A stretch of 64,000 bases of DNA from the NCBI GenBank assembly GCA_012295275.1, contig CM022678.1, forward strand, positions 9,188,775 through 9,252,774. Direction: 5' to 3'. The stretch is from Chrysomallon squamiferum (taxonomy: Eukaryota; Mollusca; Gastropoda; Neomphalida; Peltospiridae). Below are positions 23,101 through 35,460 of this stretch, piece by piece (position 1 is the first letter of the stretch; the number at the start of each line of letters is the position of its first letter). Both the position numbers and the translations under genes were made by a program. The notes under the pieces are model-generated. The model was given only the letters and a program-made list of their open reading frames with translations. It was not told where the DNA came from and searched no databases.

Positions 23101-23192
23101 TTCTGCTTTTTGTAAATAAATAACAAATAATACTAAAACTAAACTAAAAATAAAACAATATTTCCACTACAACTGATTATGATGACAATAAT

Positions 23193-23380
<188 letters not shown>

Positions 23381-23383
<3 letters not shown>

Positions 23384-24125
23384 ATTTTATAAAACAAAAT
23401 GGTGTTCTTACCAGGTTGGATGTTTTCTAACAAAGAGATGACAATGAGGCTGTGTTACCGTAGAAACCAGTTTTCAGTTCTATGAGACAAAGACACAAAT
23501 ACGTGATCTAATATACCCGCTTGAAGCGAACTTTGACCGTCTCGTGATGGAGATAAAACTCAGGTGAGGTATATCAGTTACAATGCATGGCCTGATTTAG
23601 TAAACTGAATAGATTTGATAACACTACTTCTAAGTCTAGCACTCCTACTACTACCATTCTGTTACTAGTGCTTCTAATACTACAGTTGTTAATTCTACTC
23701 CTGCTGCTACAGATTTACTACTACAACTACTACTACAACTACTACTACTACTGTAACTATTTCTGTTAGTGTTAGTGTTATTTATTATTGTCTTGTAAAT
23801 TGAAATTTATTTATGATCAAATGTTTCTTTGTTTAATATTAACAATATGATTTGTTAAATCTATTTATATTTAGTTGCATATGTTCAACTCGTGTATAAT
23901 TAATTTATTAGTAAAACACGTGCTAGTGATAACATGACCTACTCATCTGTTTTGTAAAGAGCAAAGTTTACTTGGTTATCTTAAATTTATTAGATACAGA
24001 TACACTTTTCAACTTTGTATATGCAAGTATTTAGATTAGCTACAGTTATTAAAATAACAAAATTTATTGAATTTACAATTATGAGAAAGCTGTGGAATTT
24101 TGTTCTCAGCAGATTTTTTGATTTA
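23381..24125. other. Loop interval without gene
   Basis: It includes an ACT-rich degenerate tract at 23630-23760. The rest is A/T-rich with no recognisable exon. Confidence 0.45.
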
Positions 24126-24136
24126 TTTAATTATTA

Positions 24137-24186
<50 letters not shown>

Positions 24187-24210
24187 TTTTTTTTTTTTTT
24201 TTTTTTTTAT
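24126..24210. repeat. (ATT)n plus poly-T
   Basis: About 18 ATT triplets followed by a T run of about 25, directly before dispersed repeat copy 1. Confidence 0.95.
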
Positions 24211-24231
24211 AACATATTGTTTGGGCATATG

Positions 24232-24640
24232 CAGGATTAAGTTATAACAGAGTAATGTAACATACGTAATACGACAAAATAGAACGCAACATAACATAAA
24301 GTAACAAAACATAACATAACATAACATAATATAATACAAATCAGGAAGCATAAAAACAACAAATTATTTTCACATTAACTTGCGTTTTCCTCAAAAAATA
24401 ACGAACTCGCAGTTTCTAAAAATAGATCTTGGAATTTCCATATCATTTCCGAGGACTCAGTGTTTTCTGTGTAACTGAGTAGACTGTATATAAACGAGTT
24501 TTATCACTGCTGGAGAAAATTCTGAAAAATAATAAAAATTCACTGACAGCGACGTTTATTTATTACATACGAGTCAATTATAATATTTAATTATTTCTTA
24601 TTTTTTAACTGATTTTTTCTTGCCTACATATTTATTTGTT
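24232..24640 (+). repeat. Dispersed repeat, copy 1
   Basis: Matches 44031-44406 in the same orientation. Shared segments include ACATAACAT/TAATATAAT pentamers, TCACATTAACTT, AAAAATAGATCTgGGAATTT, TTTTCTGTGTGA, GAGTAGACTGTA, AACGAGTTTTATCACTGCTG and the CTACATATTTGT end. It has no open frame and is not a known family to me. Both copies have AAT/ATT triplet tracts close by, which is common for non-autonomous elements but not diagnostic. Confidence 0.75.
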
Positions 24641-25350
24641 TGTTTGTTTGTTCATTTATTATTTTGTTAACTGATTGTTTCTTGCCTACATATTTGTTTG
24701 TTTGTTTGTTTGTTTATTATTTTGTTAATTGATTAATCTTCATATTTGTTTATCTATGTTATCTGTTATCTATGTCAATCGTTTTCATTCAGTTGAATAT
24801 GGAGTTGTTATCATTTTGTTTTTTGTCATTTTGTAAATTCTTTTTACTATTGCAGACGTCAAGAACACACTAACCCCAATCAGGACAAAATATTTTCTAA
24901 CACAATTTTTATTATTTTTATATTTTATTACAATTTATAACAATCGTTATTTCTAGGTCACCCTTTGGTTTTCTTTTCCCTCCTTTTTCTTCTTCTTGTT
25001 TTCTTCTGAAAGCTTAATACTTCTTCACTCATACTGTACGGAAATTCTTGCCGACATATTTAAATAAAATCAGTTGTTGAAACTGGGACAAAAGACGTAC
25101 GCAAAGCTCGTGAAACAAACATGGTTTTCAGCGAGTGAACTCTTGACCCACTTTTAACGTTATTACACTTCGTGCTTTATACGGCAATAACGAGTGTTCG
25201 CGTACAAAACGATATTAGAATGATTTGCAGGTGTCAAACCATTTCAAATGTCAGTCTGTTTCCACAATTTCATTTCTGTTGGATACGAATGTACGGGGTC
25301 GGAGGATGTGTAGTGAAACACTACATTTTCTGCAAGTAAGCGAAAAAGAG
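24641..25350. other. Loop interval without gene
   Basis: GTTT runs at 24640-24715 in two similar copies (each about 60 bp: tttttgttaactgattgttt-like). 25010-25330 keeps some CpGs (aaagacgtacgcaaagctcg) but shows no exon. Confidence 0.45.
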
Positions 25351-25409
25351 TTGTTCATTGTTAACTAAACTTAGCCAGCCTCTGATTTTTCATCTGACAA
25401 AATTACTAG

Positions 25410-25620
25410 TAATATTTATTTATTTATTTATTTATTTATGTTCATCATCTTCTTCATCGACTTCATCTTATTATTATTATTATTATTATTATTTTATTAT
25501 TTTATTATTATTATTATTTTTATCTTTTTTTTTCTTTTATTTTATTTTTATTTATCTTTCCTTCCTTCCTTTTACTCTTTATCTCTCTATCTCCGTTTGT
25601 TTTTGTTTTTTTTTTTTTTT

Positions 25621-25664
<44 letters not shown>

Positions 25665-25709
25665 GAATATTATTATTATTAGTAGTAGTAGTAGTAGTAG
25701 TAGTTAGTA

Positions 25710-25745
<36 letters not shown>

Positions 25746-25746
25746 G
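25410..25746. repeat. Compound ATTT/ATT/AGT/poly-T tract
   Basis: ATTT, ATT, TTTC, poly-T, ATT, AGT and a T run of about 33 in succession. All open frames are low-complexity. Confidence 0.95.
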
Positions 25747-26007
25747 GCAGAGTTCAGGAAGTGCAGACACATTTTAGAACACGACACAAACGTGGGGTTA
25801 AAGGTCAAGTTGTGTCACTCGTCGATCAGTGACTGTATACAAGAGTACAGGCAGACGTTCTATTTTGTTACTGTTGACAAAGGCTTTGGAATTTTATTAG
25901 TTGAAGAAAGTGAATACCTTTTTTATTTGTCATTATTTTTTTTTAAATTTATTATATTATAATTATTATTATTATAATGATTCTTTTAATTTTTTATTTT
26001 TTTATTT

Positions 26008-26600
26008 TTTTTTTTTTTTTTTTTAAATAATGCATATATGCATAATTTGTGTAGTTTTATTTCTTTTCCTAATATTAGTTTTATTGCATGTAACATAAAT
26101 AATCTTCAGGATTCTTAATAATAATAATGAATAAATAAATAAATAAAAATAAAATAAAATATTGTGGATTAATATTACTCATGCATGTTAAAGAATTATA
26201 TTTGATTGCAAAACAGAAAAGTGAAGGTGTAAAATGAATTGTAATATAATTTAACTAAATAAACAAGACACATTAAAACTGTCAATAAAAGTTTTGTAGA
26301 TGTCATAATGAACTTCATTATGAAGCTGTATTCAATGTTTTATTTTTTCATTGTTATTATATTTTTTAATGATTTATTTAATTACTACTGTTATTATTAT
26401 ATTTTTTTCTGTTTTCTTAATTATTTTTTCATGGTATTTTACTGTCGTTATACAGTTATGAATAAAAAAAATACTCTAATCTTAATAATGTGCTGTATTG
26501 CATTTGACATTCCATTTATTATCTTTGTTTAATTTAATTTATTATATTATTTCTGTTCTGAAGGTCAGTAACAAGACAGTTGAGGGTCATGTATAAAACT
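26008..26600. other. A/T-rich loop interval without gene
   Basis: It includes T runs, an AATA/AAAT run near 26130 and one 74-codon Phe/Tyr-rich open frame (26308-26532) with no family feature. Confidence 0.4.
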
Positions 26601-26770
26601 GGACATGAGGCAGGTTTTGCCATCATCCTCACAACTCTAGAACAGACGATGTCCTTGTTGTTGATGTGGGAAGACTTTAGAATTTCAAACACTTTCAAGT
26701 TTCATCTTTGATGCTGATGAAGGAATCAGTACATTTGAGGCTGTAGCCAGGTTCAGAAAAGACAAATACA
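26601..26770 (+). pseudogene. VPS13-like exon remnant 1 (DDVLVVDVGRL)
   Basis: The plus strand reads RTDDVLVVDVGRL and, after a one-base shift, ISNTFKFHL, then FDADEGISTFEAVARF. The VVDLG-(R/H)L-x-N-x-F pattern recurs in VPS13 family lipid-transfer proteins. At least two frame breaks are present. It is followed in order by three more blocks that fit VPS13 architecture. Assignment rests on pattern memory only. Confidence 0.4.
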
Positions 26771-27313
26771 GTTCTTGTTTTCATACACAGAAATAAAAAC
26801 TCACACACAAGTATGTGTCCAACCAGTATTTTTCTTATGCTATTTTCAGTATATATATTTTTTTTTTCTTTTATTTTTATTATATCTGCTAGATATTAAA
26901 AGTTTATTTTAGTTACATTTAACTGTGGAAATTTACAAGATATATTTCAAGTATATAATTTCACTACTGTGTCTTTTATAAAATAAACAGAAGCAAATTC
27001 ACATTAAAGTAACATTTTAATTATATCTTATCACATTAAATGCTTTATTTATTGAAACTATTTTATGTGGCCAGATTTATGTTAGATAACCACAGTTTTT
27101 TTTGGAGAAGAAAACAAGAAGAAATAAGTGGATAAGCATTAATTATAAATAAATAAGTGATTAATTGTTTTTATTTTCTGAAAGAAAGAGTTATAATTTT
27201 ACTGAAACAGAAAATACAATAATATTTTATTTCTAATTATAAATAGATAAAGATTTTGCTGAATTAATATTATTATTAAATGAATAAGTGATTAATTGTT
27301 TTTATTTTCACAG

Positions 27314-27534
27314 CTGTTCTGCTACTGAGAGAGAAGTTTGAGTTGGACTTGCTCACTGAACTCAATCTTCACTCAGACTTGAGTCACACTGTGTCACCTG
27401 ACCTCACTGTATTCTCACACTGACCTAACACACTGTATTCTCACAAACACACAACAAACTTGTTAGAGGAACTTCAGGTCACAGCCTCTGAAGAATTTAC
27501 AGGTCTTCTAATGACACAGCATCCCAGAAACCAT
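27314..27534 (+). pseudogene. VPS13-like exon remnant 2 (LREKFELDLLTELNLHSDLS)
   Basis: Bounded by ttttcacag and CCAT|GTAAGA. The first frame reads LREKFELDLLTELNLHSDLS, then SHTVSPDL. The pattern of a basic ERNL-like turn followed by a (V)PD segment is typical of the repeated strand units of VPS13. Later sequence loses the frame, with a 37-bp near-duplicate (ctgtattctcaca repeated at 27405 and 27432). Confidence 0.42.
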
Positions 27535-28309
27535 GTAAGACATGTTTGATTAATTTGCAGTGTAAGAATTTACCCACAATTCAATGGGTTTTTATTCTTT
27601 TAATTTGTTTTTTAACATTTAAATATTTTTAAATTTTACATTTTCTTAGTAATTATTTCCAGAAGTTTTTGACAACTTTATATCAGGAACAATGAGATTA
27701 CTGATTTGATTAGCAGTTATCAGTAGTTTTAAATATAACTAGCACTAATCTATCAATCACTTAATTGTACTTAAATTAAATGACAAAAGTCTGTTTACTT
27801 ATTATTTGTTATACTTAGAGAGATTGAAAGTAGACATTTATGTACTATTTTTAGATAATAGCTTGGTGTTTCAGGTAATATGGCTGCTGGACAGGAGGTT
27901 CAAAGATTCAAAGGTAAATAAAATTAAGTTATTATGGTATGTGTATAAAAGTAGTTAGCTGAAAATTAATATGACCTGAGTTTAGTTATCAAAGTAAAAA
28001 AGTGTAAACCATTGAGTATATTTTTAACTTTGGCCTGATAATTATTTTCTAATTTTCTTTTAAGAACAATTAATCTGTTAAAATGTTTATATTCTGGTAT
28101 TGGGAGTGTATTAATTACATGTATGTTAATGTTTGTTGTTTTATTAAATGACAATGTGTAACAGATCATATACAATCTGTTAAATTAATTCCAATTTTAG
28201 TTTAATCACTTGCATTAAAATATGTTACAAGATGTCATTAATCAACTTTCATTATTATAAATATTAGGATATAAAAATCATATAATTCTTTATTTAATTT
28301 CCACCACAG

Positions 28310-28531
28310 GCAATGAATGCTTGACCAAATGTGTTTGTGAACATGTTTGATAGCACTGATAAAATGCAAGCAAAGATTAACCTGCAGTTTGAAACACATT
28401 CCCATTCTGACCATGACTCCAAAAAGTTGTCATTTTACTTCATGAAATTTGTGTGCATCTTTGACTGGTTTTCAGTGTTCAGGAGTTTCTACTCACTGAT
28501 ACAGAGAAGCTGTTTGAAGCTGATAAACAAG
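28310..28531 (+). pseudogene. VPS13-like exon remnant 3 (MQAKINLQFETHSHSDHDSK)
   Basis: Bounded by ttccaccacag and AACAAG|GTATAC. It reads MFDSTDKMQAKINLQFETHS, then SHSDHDSKKLSFYF. After a frame shift it reads VQEFLLTDTEKLFEADKQ to the donor. Good splice sites with a broken frame fit a decayed exon. Confidence 0.4.
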
Positions 28532-28791
28532 GTATACAGTGTCTTCTTGTATTTTCAGTCTTTCCTTTCTAAAACATGTTTCCAGATTGTTGACCATATT
28601 TATATTAAACAGATCAAGTATAATTAATAATGTTTGTTCTGGCAGGTGTATGTTATTGTATTTTTTTTACTTTGTCAGGTCCTGTAACAGTGCTTTTTTT
28701 TTTTTTAGTCACACATTTTAATTCTCTTACAGTGAAGTGAAGATTATAATTCTGATTGAATGCTTTTAACATTGATTCACATGTTTTTCAG

Positions 28792-29136
28792 TTATGTTTT
28801 GTAGTTGATGACCCTTACCAGCATTATCAAACCAGTATACCAGCTGCCAAACGACACCAACAGAAGTTGAGACATCAAAGTCAGCGATAAGCAACATCTG
28901 ATGCCAAGAACGGAAATCTTGAGTTCTACAAAATAGTTCATCTACTTCAGGAGCATGCACAACTCATTGATGTTCAAGTTCAGTTGCTGTCTGAAAATAA
29001 CCTAAAACACTGACAACAGAAGAAATACTGACAGCACCAAGGACAACATGTAGGATGCCTACATCGCAGGGAACAAAACTGTGAAGCAACTTCTACACCA
29101 GTGCGCATACATTGTTGCACCCAGTATGGATCACAT
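28792..29136 (+). pseudogene. VPS13-like exon remnant 4
   Basis: Bounded by acatgtttttcag and CACAT|GTAAGA. Several frames are each partly protein-like (ATSDAKNGNLEFYKIVH, EHAQLIDVQVQL, DAYIAGNKTVKQLLHQCAYI), separated by stops. Same strand and order as remnants 1-3. The minus-strand 64-codon open frame over it is a shadow. Confidence 0.35.
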
Positions 29137-29139
29137 GTA

Positions 29140-29600
29140 AGAACAGAATTCATTAACTCTGTGTGTATATAGTTATTTTAAAAAATGTGTCTTTTAACTT
29201 TGTATGTTAGTATTTGTTAGACTTCATGGTCTTCTAAGTTTGTATGTGCTAAGTTACAAAGTCTTTTAAGTTTGTATGTATATATTTATAAAATTTAGTT
29301 CAAGAAATCAATGACATAGAACTGAATCTTATTTTCTTCTGTATCTTCGATTCAAGACCATCAGAACAATGGTTGAAAAAAAAGGTACTCATATAAATAC
29401 ACAAATTACACAATGGTTTTAGGAAGAAAACAAAATGTGTATAGGTCTAAGTCATCCAGAGACTTTAATAGGTTTGAAATGTCACTGAATTTGATTCTGT
29501 CAAACAGTTATTGTATGCACTGTGTAGTCAGTGTTAAATGTGACTGGGATGTTTTGGTAGGAACCAGGGACATTTTCACATGACAATATGACTGGTAACC

Positions 29601-29645
<45 letters not shown>

Positions 29646-31346
29646 GTTTTTGTCTTTTTTAAATAAACTGAGAAAACTATTAAAACAATATGTTTAACAG
29701 GTTGTTTTCTCTCAGTCTATGATTTCCTTTTTTTCTCAAATTTATGTCAAGTTGCTCTATACATTTCTATACCTATTTAAATAACTTTTTAAACAGTTTG
29801 TAATTTTCTTTCATATTATTTAAGCTAAATACATGTTAACATTAAAAAAATTAATAATAAAGATAAAAATTTAGGAAAAGTATGTCCCAGTTATTCAATA
29901 TGTAGACACTGTAAAATATTAATAAAATTATATTTTAGCCAATGCCATTTGTTTGTTATAATAATATTTAACAGACATACACATTAAAACACATAAATAA
30001 TTTTTAATAATCACAGAAGATAATACTAAACTGTCCAATCACATAAACTATACACATAAAAAACTATTTACACCTGTATCTGTAGATAATGACATTAACT
30101 GCTCCATCATACCTGTATTACAAAATATTTAACTCATTAAATATAAATCTGTTAATATACAAGTTTGAATTATTCAGTGCTTACAAGTCTGGAAGAATTA
30201 AAAAAGAGTTGACAACAAGGCAGAAATGGTTTACCATATTACCTATAAATATTTAATTGTGTATGAAAAATTCTTCTGTTTCCTTTCCTTTTTTTTTTCA
30301 TTTACTAATTGTCAATTTTAATTTATTTACAATTTGTTTTATTTTATTTCTTCTTATTATTACTACTACTACTTCTTATTATTAATTTGTTTTATTTGTT
30401 ATTATTTGTTTTAATCTTTATTATTATAATTTTTTAATCTTTATTGCTATTTTTCATATTCTTCTTCTTATTATTATTATTAATGATTTATTTTTGATGT
30501 TTTTCAGGCCTGGATTTTGCAGTAAGCATATGGAGAAAATGCTACAAATGAATTTAAAGAACCTTTCTATGACAAGTCAGATGTGAATGAAATACTTTAA
30601 AAATTTCTTATCTTTCAAGATATATCTATTAATTATTACATTTATATATATCTGTACTTTTTCATTTTTTTAAATTGTCTCAAGTTTCAGAGTTTGTATC
30701 CTAAGTCCTATTATTATGTTCTTTTGTTATTGTTGTATTATTAATATTATTATTACTGTTTTTATTACTACTACTATTATTTTCATCATCATTATTATGA
30801 TTATTACCATTATCATTACTATTGTTATTATTATTATTAATGGAAGTATTACTATATACTGTCATCATTAATATTATTGTTGTTGTTATTACTGTTTTGC
30901 AGGGTAATTTATTTTTATACAAAAAGGAGATTAGAAAAAGCTATTTTTTTCTTTAATTTAATATGATCAACACAAGAAATAAAATTAATTGTCTGTAATT
31001 AGACTTGTTTTTATTTTAAGCATCTTTTTCTGTTGAATGTGCTCAACACACAGTAAATAAAATAAGTATCTGTAACTGGACTTACTTTTATTCAAACACT
31101 TGTTAAATTCATATTAAATGTTAAATGTCAGTGTTTGTATTCATAACTATATTAAAACAAACTTTTCATGTTGAATGTGCTCAACACACAGACAAAACAA
31201 TATCTGAAATAATACTCAATTTGGAACAGTAAATTACTATATCTTGTTATTTATTAAGAACTGCAGAAACTCAAGAACACTGAAGAAACATGTTCCATTC
31301 GGTTCTTTTTATGGGCAATTTTGTTCGCAGAAATGGGTCAACCACT
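29140..31346. other. Loop interval without gene next to the right arm
   Basis: A/T-rich. It includes a pair of TTTGTATGT-containing repeats at 29190-29280, (ATT)n at 29597-29645, and TTATTA triplets at 30350-30480 and 30720-30890. There is a duplicated 50-bp phrase (GAATGTGCTCAACACACAG) at 31036 and 31175 with similar flanks. No exon recognised. Confidence 0.5.
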
Positions 31347-31589
31347 GCTAGTCTTGATAAACCACGATGTTTTGAACATACACGGATTCGAATGTATGCT
31401 ACGCTTTTCAAACCAATTTGAAGTGATGCTTGATAACCAGACTATTTTTGTTTTTAATTCGGAAACATTTTACTTGTTGATTATTCAATTTAATAGCATT
31501 TTGGAAATATTTCACGAGAATCCAAATGGATTCGGATGTTTTATATTTGTGCGAATCCAAGCGTGAATCGGATTCGGAGATGGAAAGAG

Positions 31590-31667
31590 AATTTACGTTA
31601 TGGAGAAGCACGAATCAGCTGTTACAGAAACCATTCTCATGCAGATTGCACCCATTCCGAGTTGTGA
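31590..31667 (+). pseudogene. CAMSAP/Patronin-like exon A, right copy
   Basis: The plus strand reads GKRIYVMEKHESAVTETILM then QIAPIPS, up to AGTT|GTGAGTTT. This is the mirror of left 11754-11862 and keeps the frame that the left copy lost. The upstream intron and the first 30 bases of the exon are missing: the innermost arm block (ending CGGATTCGGAG) runs straight into the exon. Without its acceptor it cannot be spliced as in the left copy. Confidence 0.68.
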
Positions 31668-32574
31668 GTTTATTTTATTTTATTTTTGTGTCTTAGCGTA
31701 AAATAAGTTTTGTAGAAACTGTTTATTGATTATAAAACAGCGTAATAATAATCACTTATTTGCTGTTGTATTGTTAATTATTTTATTATTATACGGCATT
31801 ACTCAGTAAAATTATTTATTAATAACAAAGTACATTGATTGATTGAAAATATCCCATAGCCCTTATACTTTTATTTAGTTATTTAGTTATTTATTTATTT
31901 TATATTATTTTGTATTATCTCGTTAATTACTAAAAAATTTAAATCTTTTATTAAAATGAGTTTGTTTGGCTCTGTTAAAGATTATTTATTTTCTTCATTT
32001 TGTACTTTGGAAAATATATGGTTAACATTCAGTTTTAGTGTATATACTGAATGATGTTTTTACCTATGTAAATACAATTTTGTAATTGTCAGTATTTCAG
32101 AATGTTACCAAAAAAGAAAGTATTCAAACACATTCATCCTTCTACTTTGATTATTAACAGATAGCTGAAAAGAAGAAAATAAGTACAGTTAAACATACAA
32201 AGGTGTGAATGTACAAGAGAAAGAGAGAGAGGCTGAAGGAATGGAGAGATAGGGAGAGAGGGAGTTGGAGAATGATATTTGGGGTGCATGTTTTGTATAA
32301 TTTATCACACAATGTAATAAGACCTCAGTCTTTACATGCAGCATATTGAACAAGAAATTTTAACATTTTCAGAGTAATTACAACTTTTAACACATTCAGT
32401 GAACTTCCATCAGGCACTGAGGACACAATTATTTCTGGTTAAATGAAGTTTGTACAGCTGCCATCGCAAAAGAGAAAAACATTTGAGCAGGTGAACTTCT
32501 GTTTGTTTTGTTATATATTTCTCATTATTCTAAACCTAATTAAGTTTAATTTAATTTAATTTTATATGAAGTTG

Positions 32575-32577
<3 letters not shown>

Positions 32578-32626
<49 letters not shown>
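32578..32626. repeat. (CA)n microsatellite
   Basis: About 24 CA units in the right arm. The corresponding left position (about 10720) has only short TG runs, so the expansion is arm-specific. Confidence 0.95.
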
Positions 32627-32629
<3 letters not shown>

Positions 32630-32837
32630 GACATGTACATACACACAAATAATATTAGTATTTTGTAAGACACTTCACTTTATACCATGTACATTTGTCT
32701 CATGTACCCCCAACACAAAGATATACTTACATTCATATAAATGTAATTATTTTGTTGTAAATTTCTATATTATAAAACAAAAGAAGAAGCAGCATGTTTT
32801 ATAAATATTTTAAAATGTTTAACTTTTCTGTTACCAG

Positions 32838-32932
32838 GTTGGAACTGCCAGCCCTTCAGATAGTGTCACTGTTCCTGTGATGAAAGACATACTAAAAGAC
32901 ATAGGAGATGAATGTACTGCAGCTGTTGTCTG
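32838..32932 (+). pseudogene. CAMSAP/Patronin-like exon C, right copy
   Basis: After the acceptor ttctgttaccag the frame reads VGTASPSDSVTVPVMKDILK, then DIGDECTAAVV and TGA. It fits the beginning of the CAMSAP CH domain. The stop falls where the family continues with V-x-F/Y-Y-C-P. It is better preserved than the left copy at 10420-10522. Confidence 0.62.
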
Positions 32933-33290
32933 AAGTCTGAGTTGTCATGGTTTGCTAAATAACACAATTTTTTGTAAATAAAATAATGAATCACATGGCA
33001 ACTTTAAAATTTAGCATAAACTGATAAAGTAAGTTTATGAATCTTGTTTAGAGACAAGTGGGGATTTTTGGGGGATTTTTTTATTTTATATTTCGCAATC
33101 AACAAAATTCATATTTTATTATTATGTCTGGGTTTTTTTGTTTTAAATTTAATTTGTACAGAAAATAATTCATGATCTCTCTCAGTCTGTCTGTCTGTCT
33201 GTCAGTTATCACATCCTTATCATCCACCTTAACATCTTTTACTGTGTTATTAAATATTAATTGTCTCATCATTATTTATTTTTTCTTCAG

Positions 33291-33529
33291 ATATATGTTT
33301 GGACAATGGATTAGGAATAGCTAATTCATTATATAATCTATGCCTCACCAAAACATTCTGAGAACAGCATCTTCCATCAATTTTTTCCATTTCATCTACG
33401 AGGATCTCCTGTACACATGAGACAGTATATGAGAAAACCTCTTAGCCTTTCTCACAGAGCTGTTCTTCTGGTTTGAAATGATAAAACTGACAGAGACAGG
33501 ACAGCTGCTGAATGATCAGGAAGCAGAAA
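33291..33529 (+). pseudogene. CAMSAP/Patronin-like exon D, right copy: CH-domain exon with stops
   Basis: 239 bp, the same length and splice sites as left 9796-10034. It shares the one-base deletion in the T run. It has private stops: TTC-TGA where the left has TGT, and two CGA-to-TGA changes (ACATGAGACAG and TATATGAGAAA). The tail NLLAFLTELFFWFEMIK is intact after the frame change. Confidence 0.76.
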
Positions 33530-33619
33530 GTAAGTTTTGTGAGAGTTTTTAATTACATTGCAAGTCCACAATTGTATTATCTTTTATTATATGAATTTAT
33601 GAAATTTATTATTGTACTG

Positions 33620-34685
33620 GAAACATTGGGATTTTGTCATATTCAGTTTTAGTGTTTATACTGGAGGGGTGTAGCAATACTGATATCAAAAGAATGTCTT
33701 TAGAAGTTTACCTTTAATAGTTGCAACACTGAAGGCAGGATTTTAAAAGTTAATATTAAAATAGATGACGATGAATATAGTTTTATAAGTGTATATGTGC
33801 CAAATAATATTGAAGTAAGAATTTTATTTTTTAAAGGATTATGTAAATTTGTGGATTTTAAAAATACAGTAACGGCAGGAGATTTTAATGAAATTTTAGA
33901 TCCTAATTTAGATTTAGGCAATAATAATAAAACTTTTAGTATGAAAAGTAGTAATGAATTACAGTCAGTTATTTATAATTATAATTAGATAAAAGACAAT
34001 TTACAAGATCTCAAATTGTTGAAAAAACTATAAATCAGTCAAGAATTAATTTATTTTTAATTTCTAGAAATTTATTACAGTTTATAAGTAATGTATACAT
34101 ATCCTATACGTCAGTTAATGATAATAAGGTTTTATCTCTGAAAATAGATTTTTCTAGTGTAGAGAGAGGACAAGGTATTTGGATCTTTTAATAATGAATT
34201 GTTAAAGATGAAATTTTTTGTAAAGTTCTTGTTGAAGTAATTAATAATGCTTCTGAGTGTCCTTTGTTACAAACTGAACCTGTTGTTTGATCAAATAACA
34301 TAAAATATAAAACATTTTGCACTAAATAAGAGAAAATTAGTCAACGAGAAATACTATGATATACAAAATGCTTTAAAATGAGAATATCCTAAATAAGCTG
34401 TAAATAAGCATCATGATTTGAGTAACATACAAAGAAGAAAAGTTAAAATTAATTGAGAGATTAAGTGTAATGGTGCTATTTTAAGACCTAAAGCTCAATA
34501 GAACCTAGATATGGATAGAAATACATTGTTTTTTTTTCTGAATTCAGAAAAATTAATCACTAATCAAATTCTATTAAAGAACTTAAAAGAGTAAATGGAT
34601 TAATTAGAAAAATGGAAGATATATTAGAATATGCTTATGAATTTTTTTCAAAATTATTTTCACAAAAAAATGTATGTACTGTTTT
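33620..34685 (+). mobile_element. Tx1/L1-like LINE fragment, right-arm copy
   Basis: Mirror of 8636-9740. It reads GDFNEILDPNLDLGNNNKTF in frame and further YTSVNDNKVLSLKIDFS-like and LVEVINNASECPLLQTEP segments in shifted frames. Multiple stops. It ends near EDILEYAYEFFSKLF, the segment before the RT core. Same insertion as on the left, hence older than the duplication. Confidence 0.75.
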
Positions 34686-35460
34686 AATTTTAATTATTTT
34701 TGTACAACTATTGATTATTTCAATAAAGTTAAAAAAAAAGAGAGAAGATTTTGTCGCAAAGGTTTGTTGTGTTCCAGGAGCAGTCCTGCATGGAGGACTA
34801 ATAATGCTATTTCCCAATCTAGCTCCTGATCTGTGCCTGATATACCTAAGAACATATATATGTTGTTGGTTTTTTCTGGGGGGGGTTCTGTGGAAAGACA
34901 TATACTAAAAATAGATTTTTTTTTTTTTGTGGCTTGTTTAAAAAAGGTGCACAAACAGCTTTTCTTTTTCATTAGCTGTATTGTTATTTACCTTTTATGA
35001 TAAAGGTTCCAGGATCAGTTTTCATGGAGGACTAATAATGCTATTTCCCAATCTAGCTGCTGATGTGTGATATATCATAATAAATGATTTTTTTTCTGTT
35101 TTTGCATTTCTGTGGAAAGATATATGTTAGAAATATATTTTTAGTTACTGTTCAAAAAAGGTGTCACTTCATTAGCTGTTTCGTTATTTACCTTTTAAGA
35201 TAGAAAGAACTAGTAAAAAAAAAAAAAGTCGGTGTATATTCTTAAATAAAATATTTCTTCTTTATTTCAGATTTGTTGCATTTTAGCAGAATTTATGTTT
35301 ATCAATTATCAGGTTATAATGACATATGTTTAAAAGATACTGATTTTTCAACAAACATTCATTTGTATCAGTAAATGGCATTTATATACATATAACAGCA
35401 AATAATGTTACTAATAAAAATAATAAAAAAATGAAATTATATTTGTTTTTACTTTTTCAG

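Noticed and set aside
24300-24335. Telomere-like AACAT repeats
   Set aside because: The unit is five bases (AACAT) and belongs to a dispersed repeat; no TTAGGG-type array is present.
34612-34908. 98-codon plus-strand open frame
   Set aside because: It joins the end of the LINE fragment to the first copy of the 230-bp repeat; no coherent protein.
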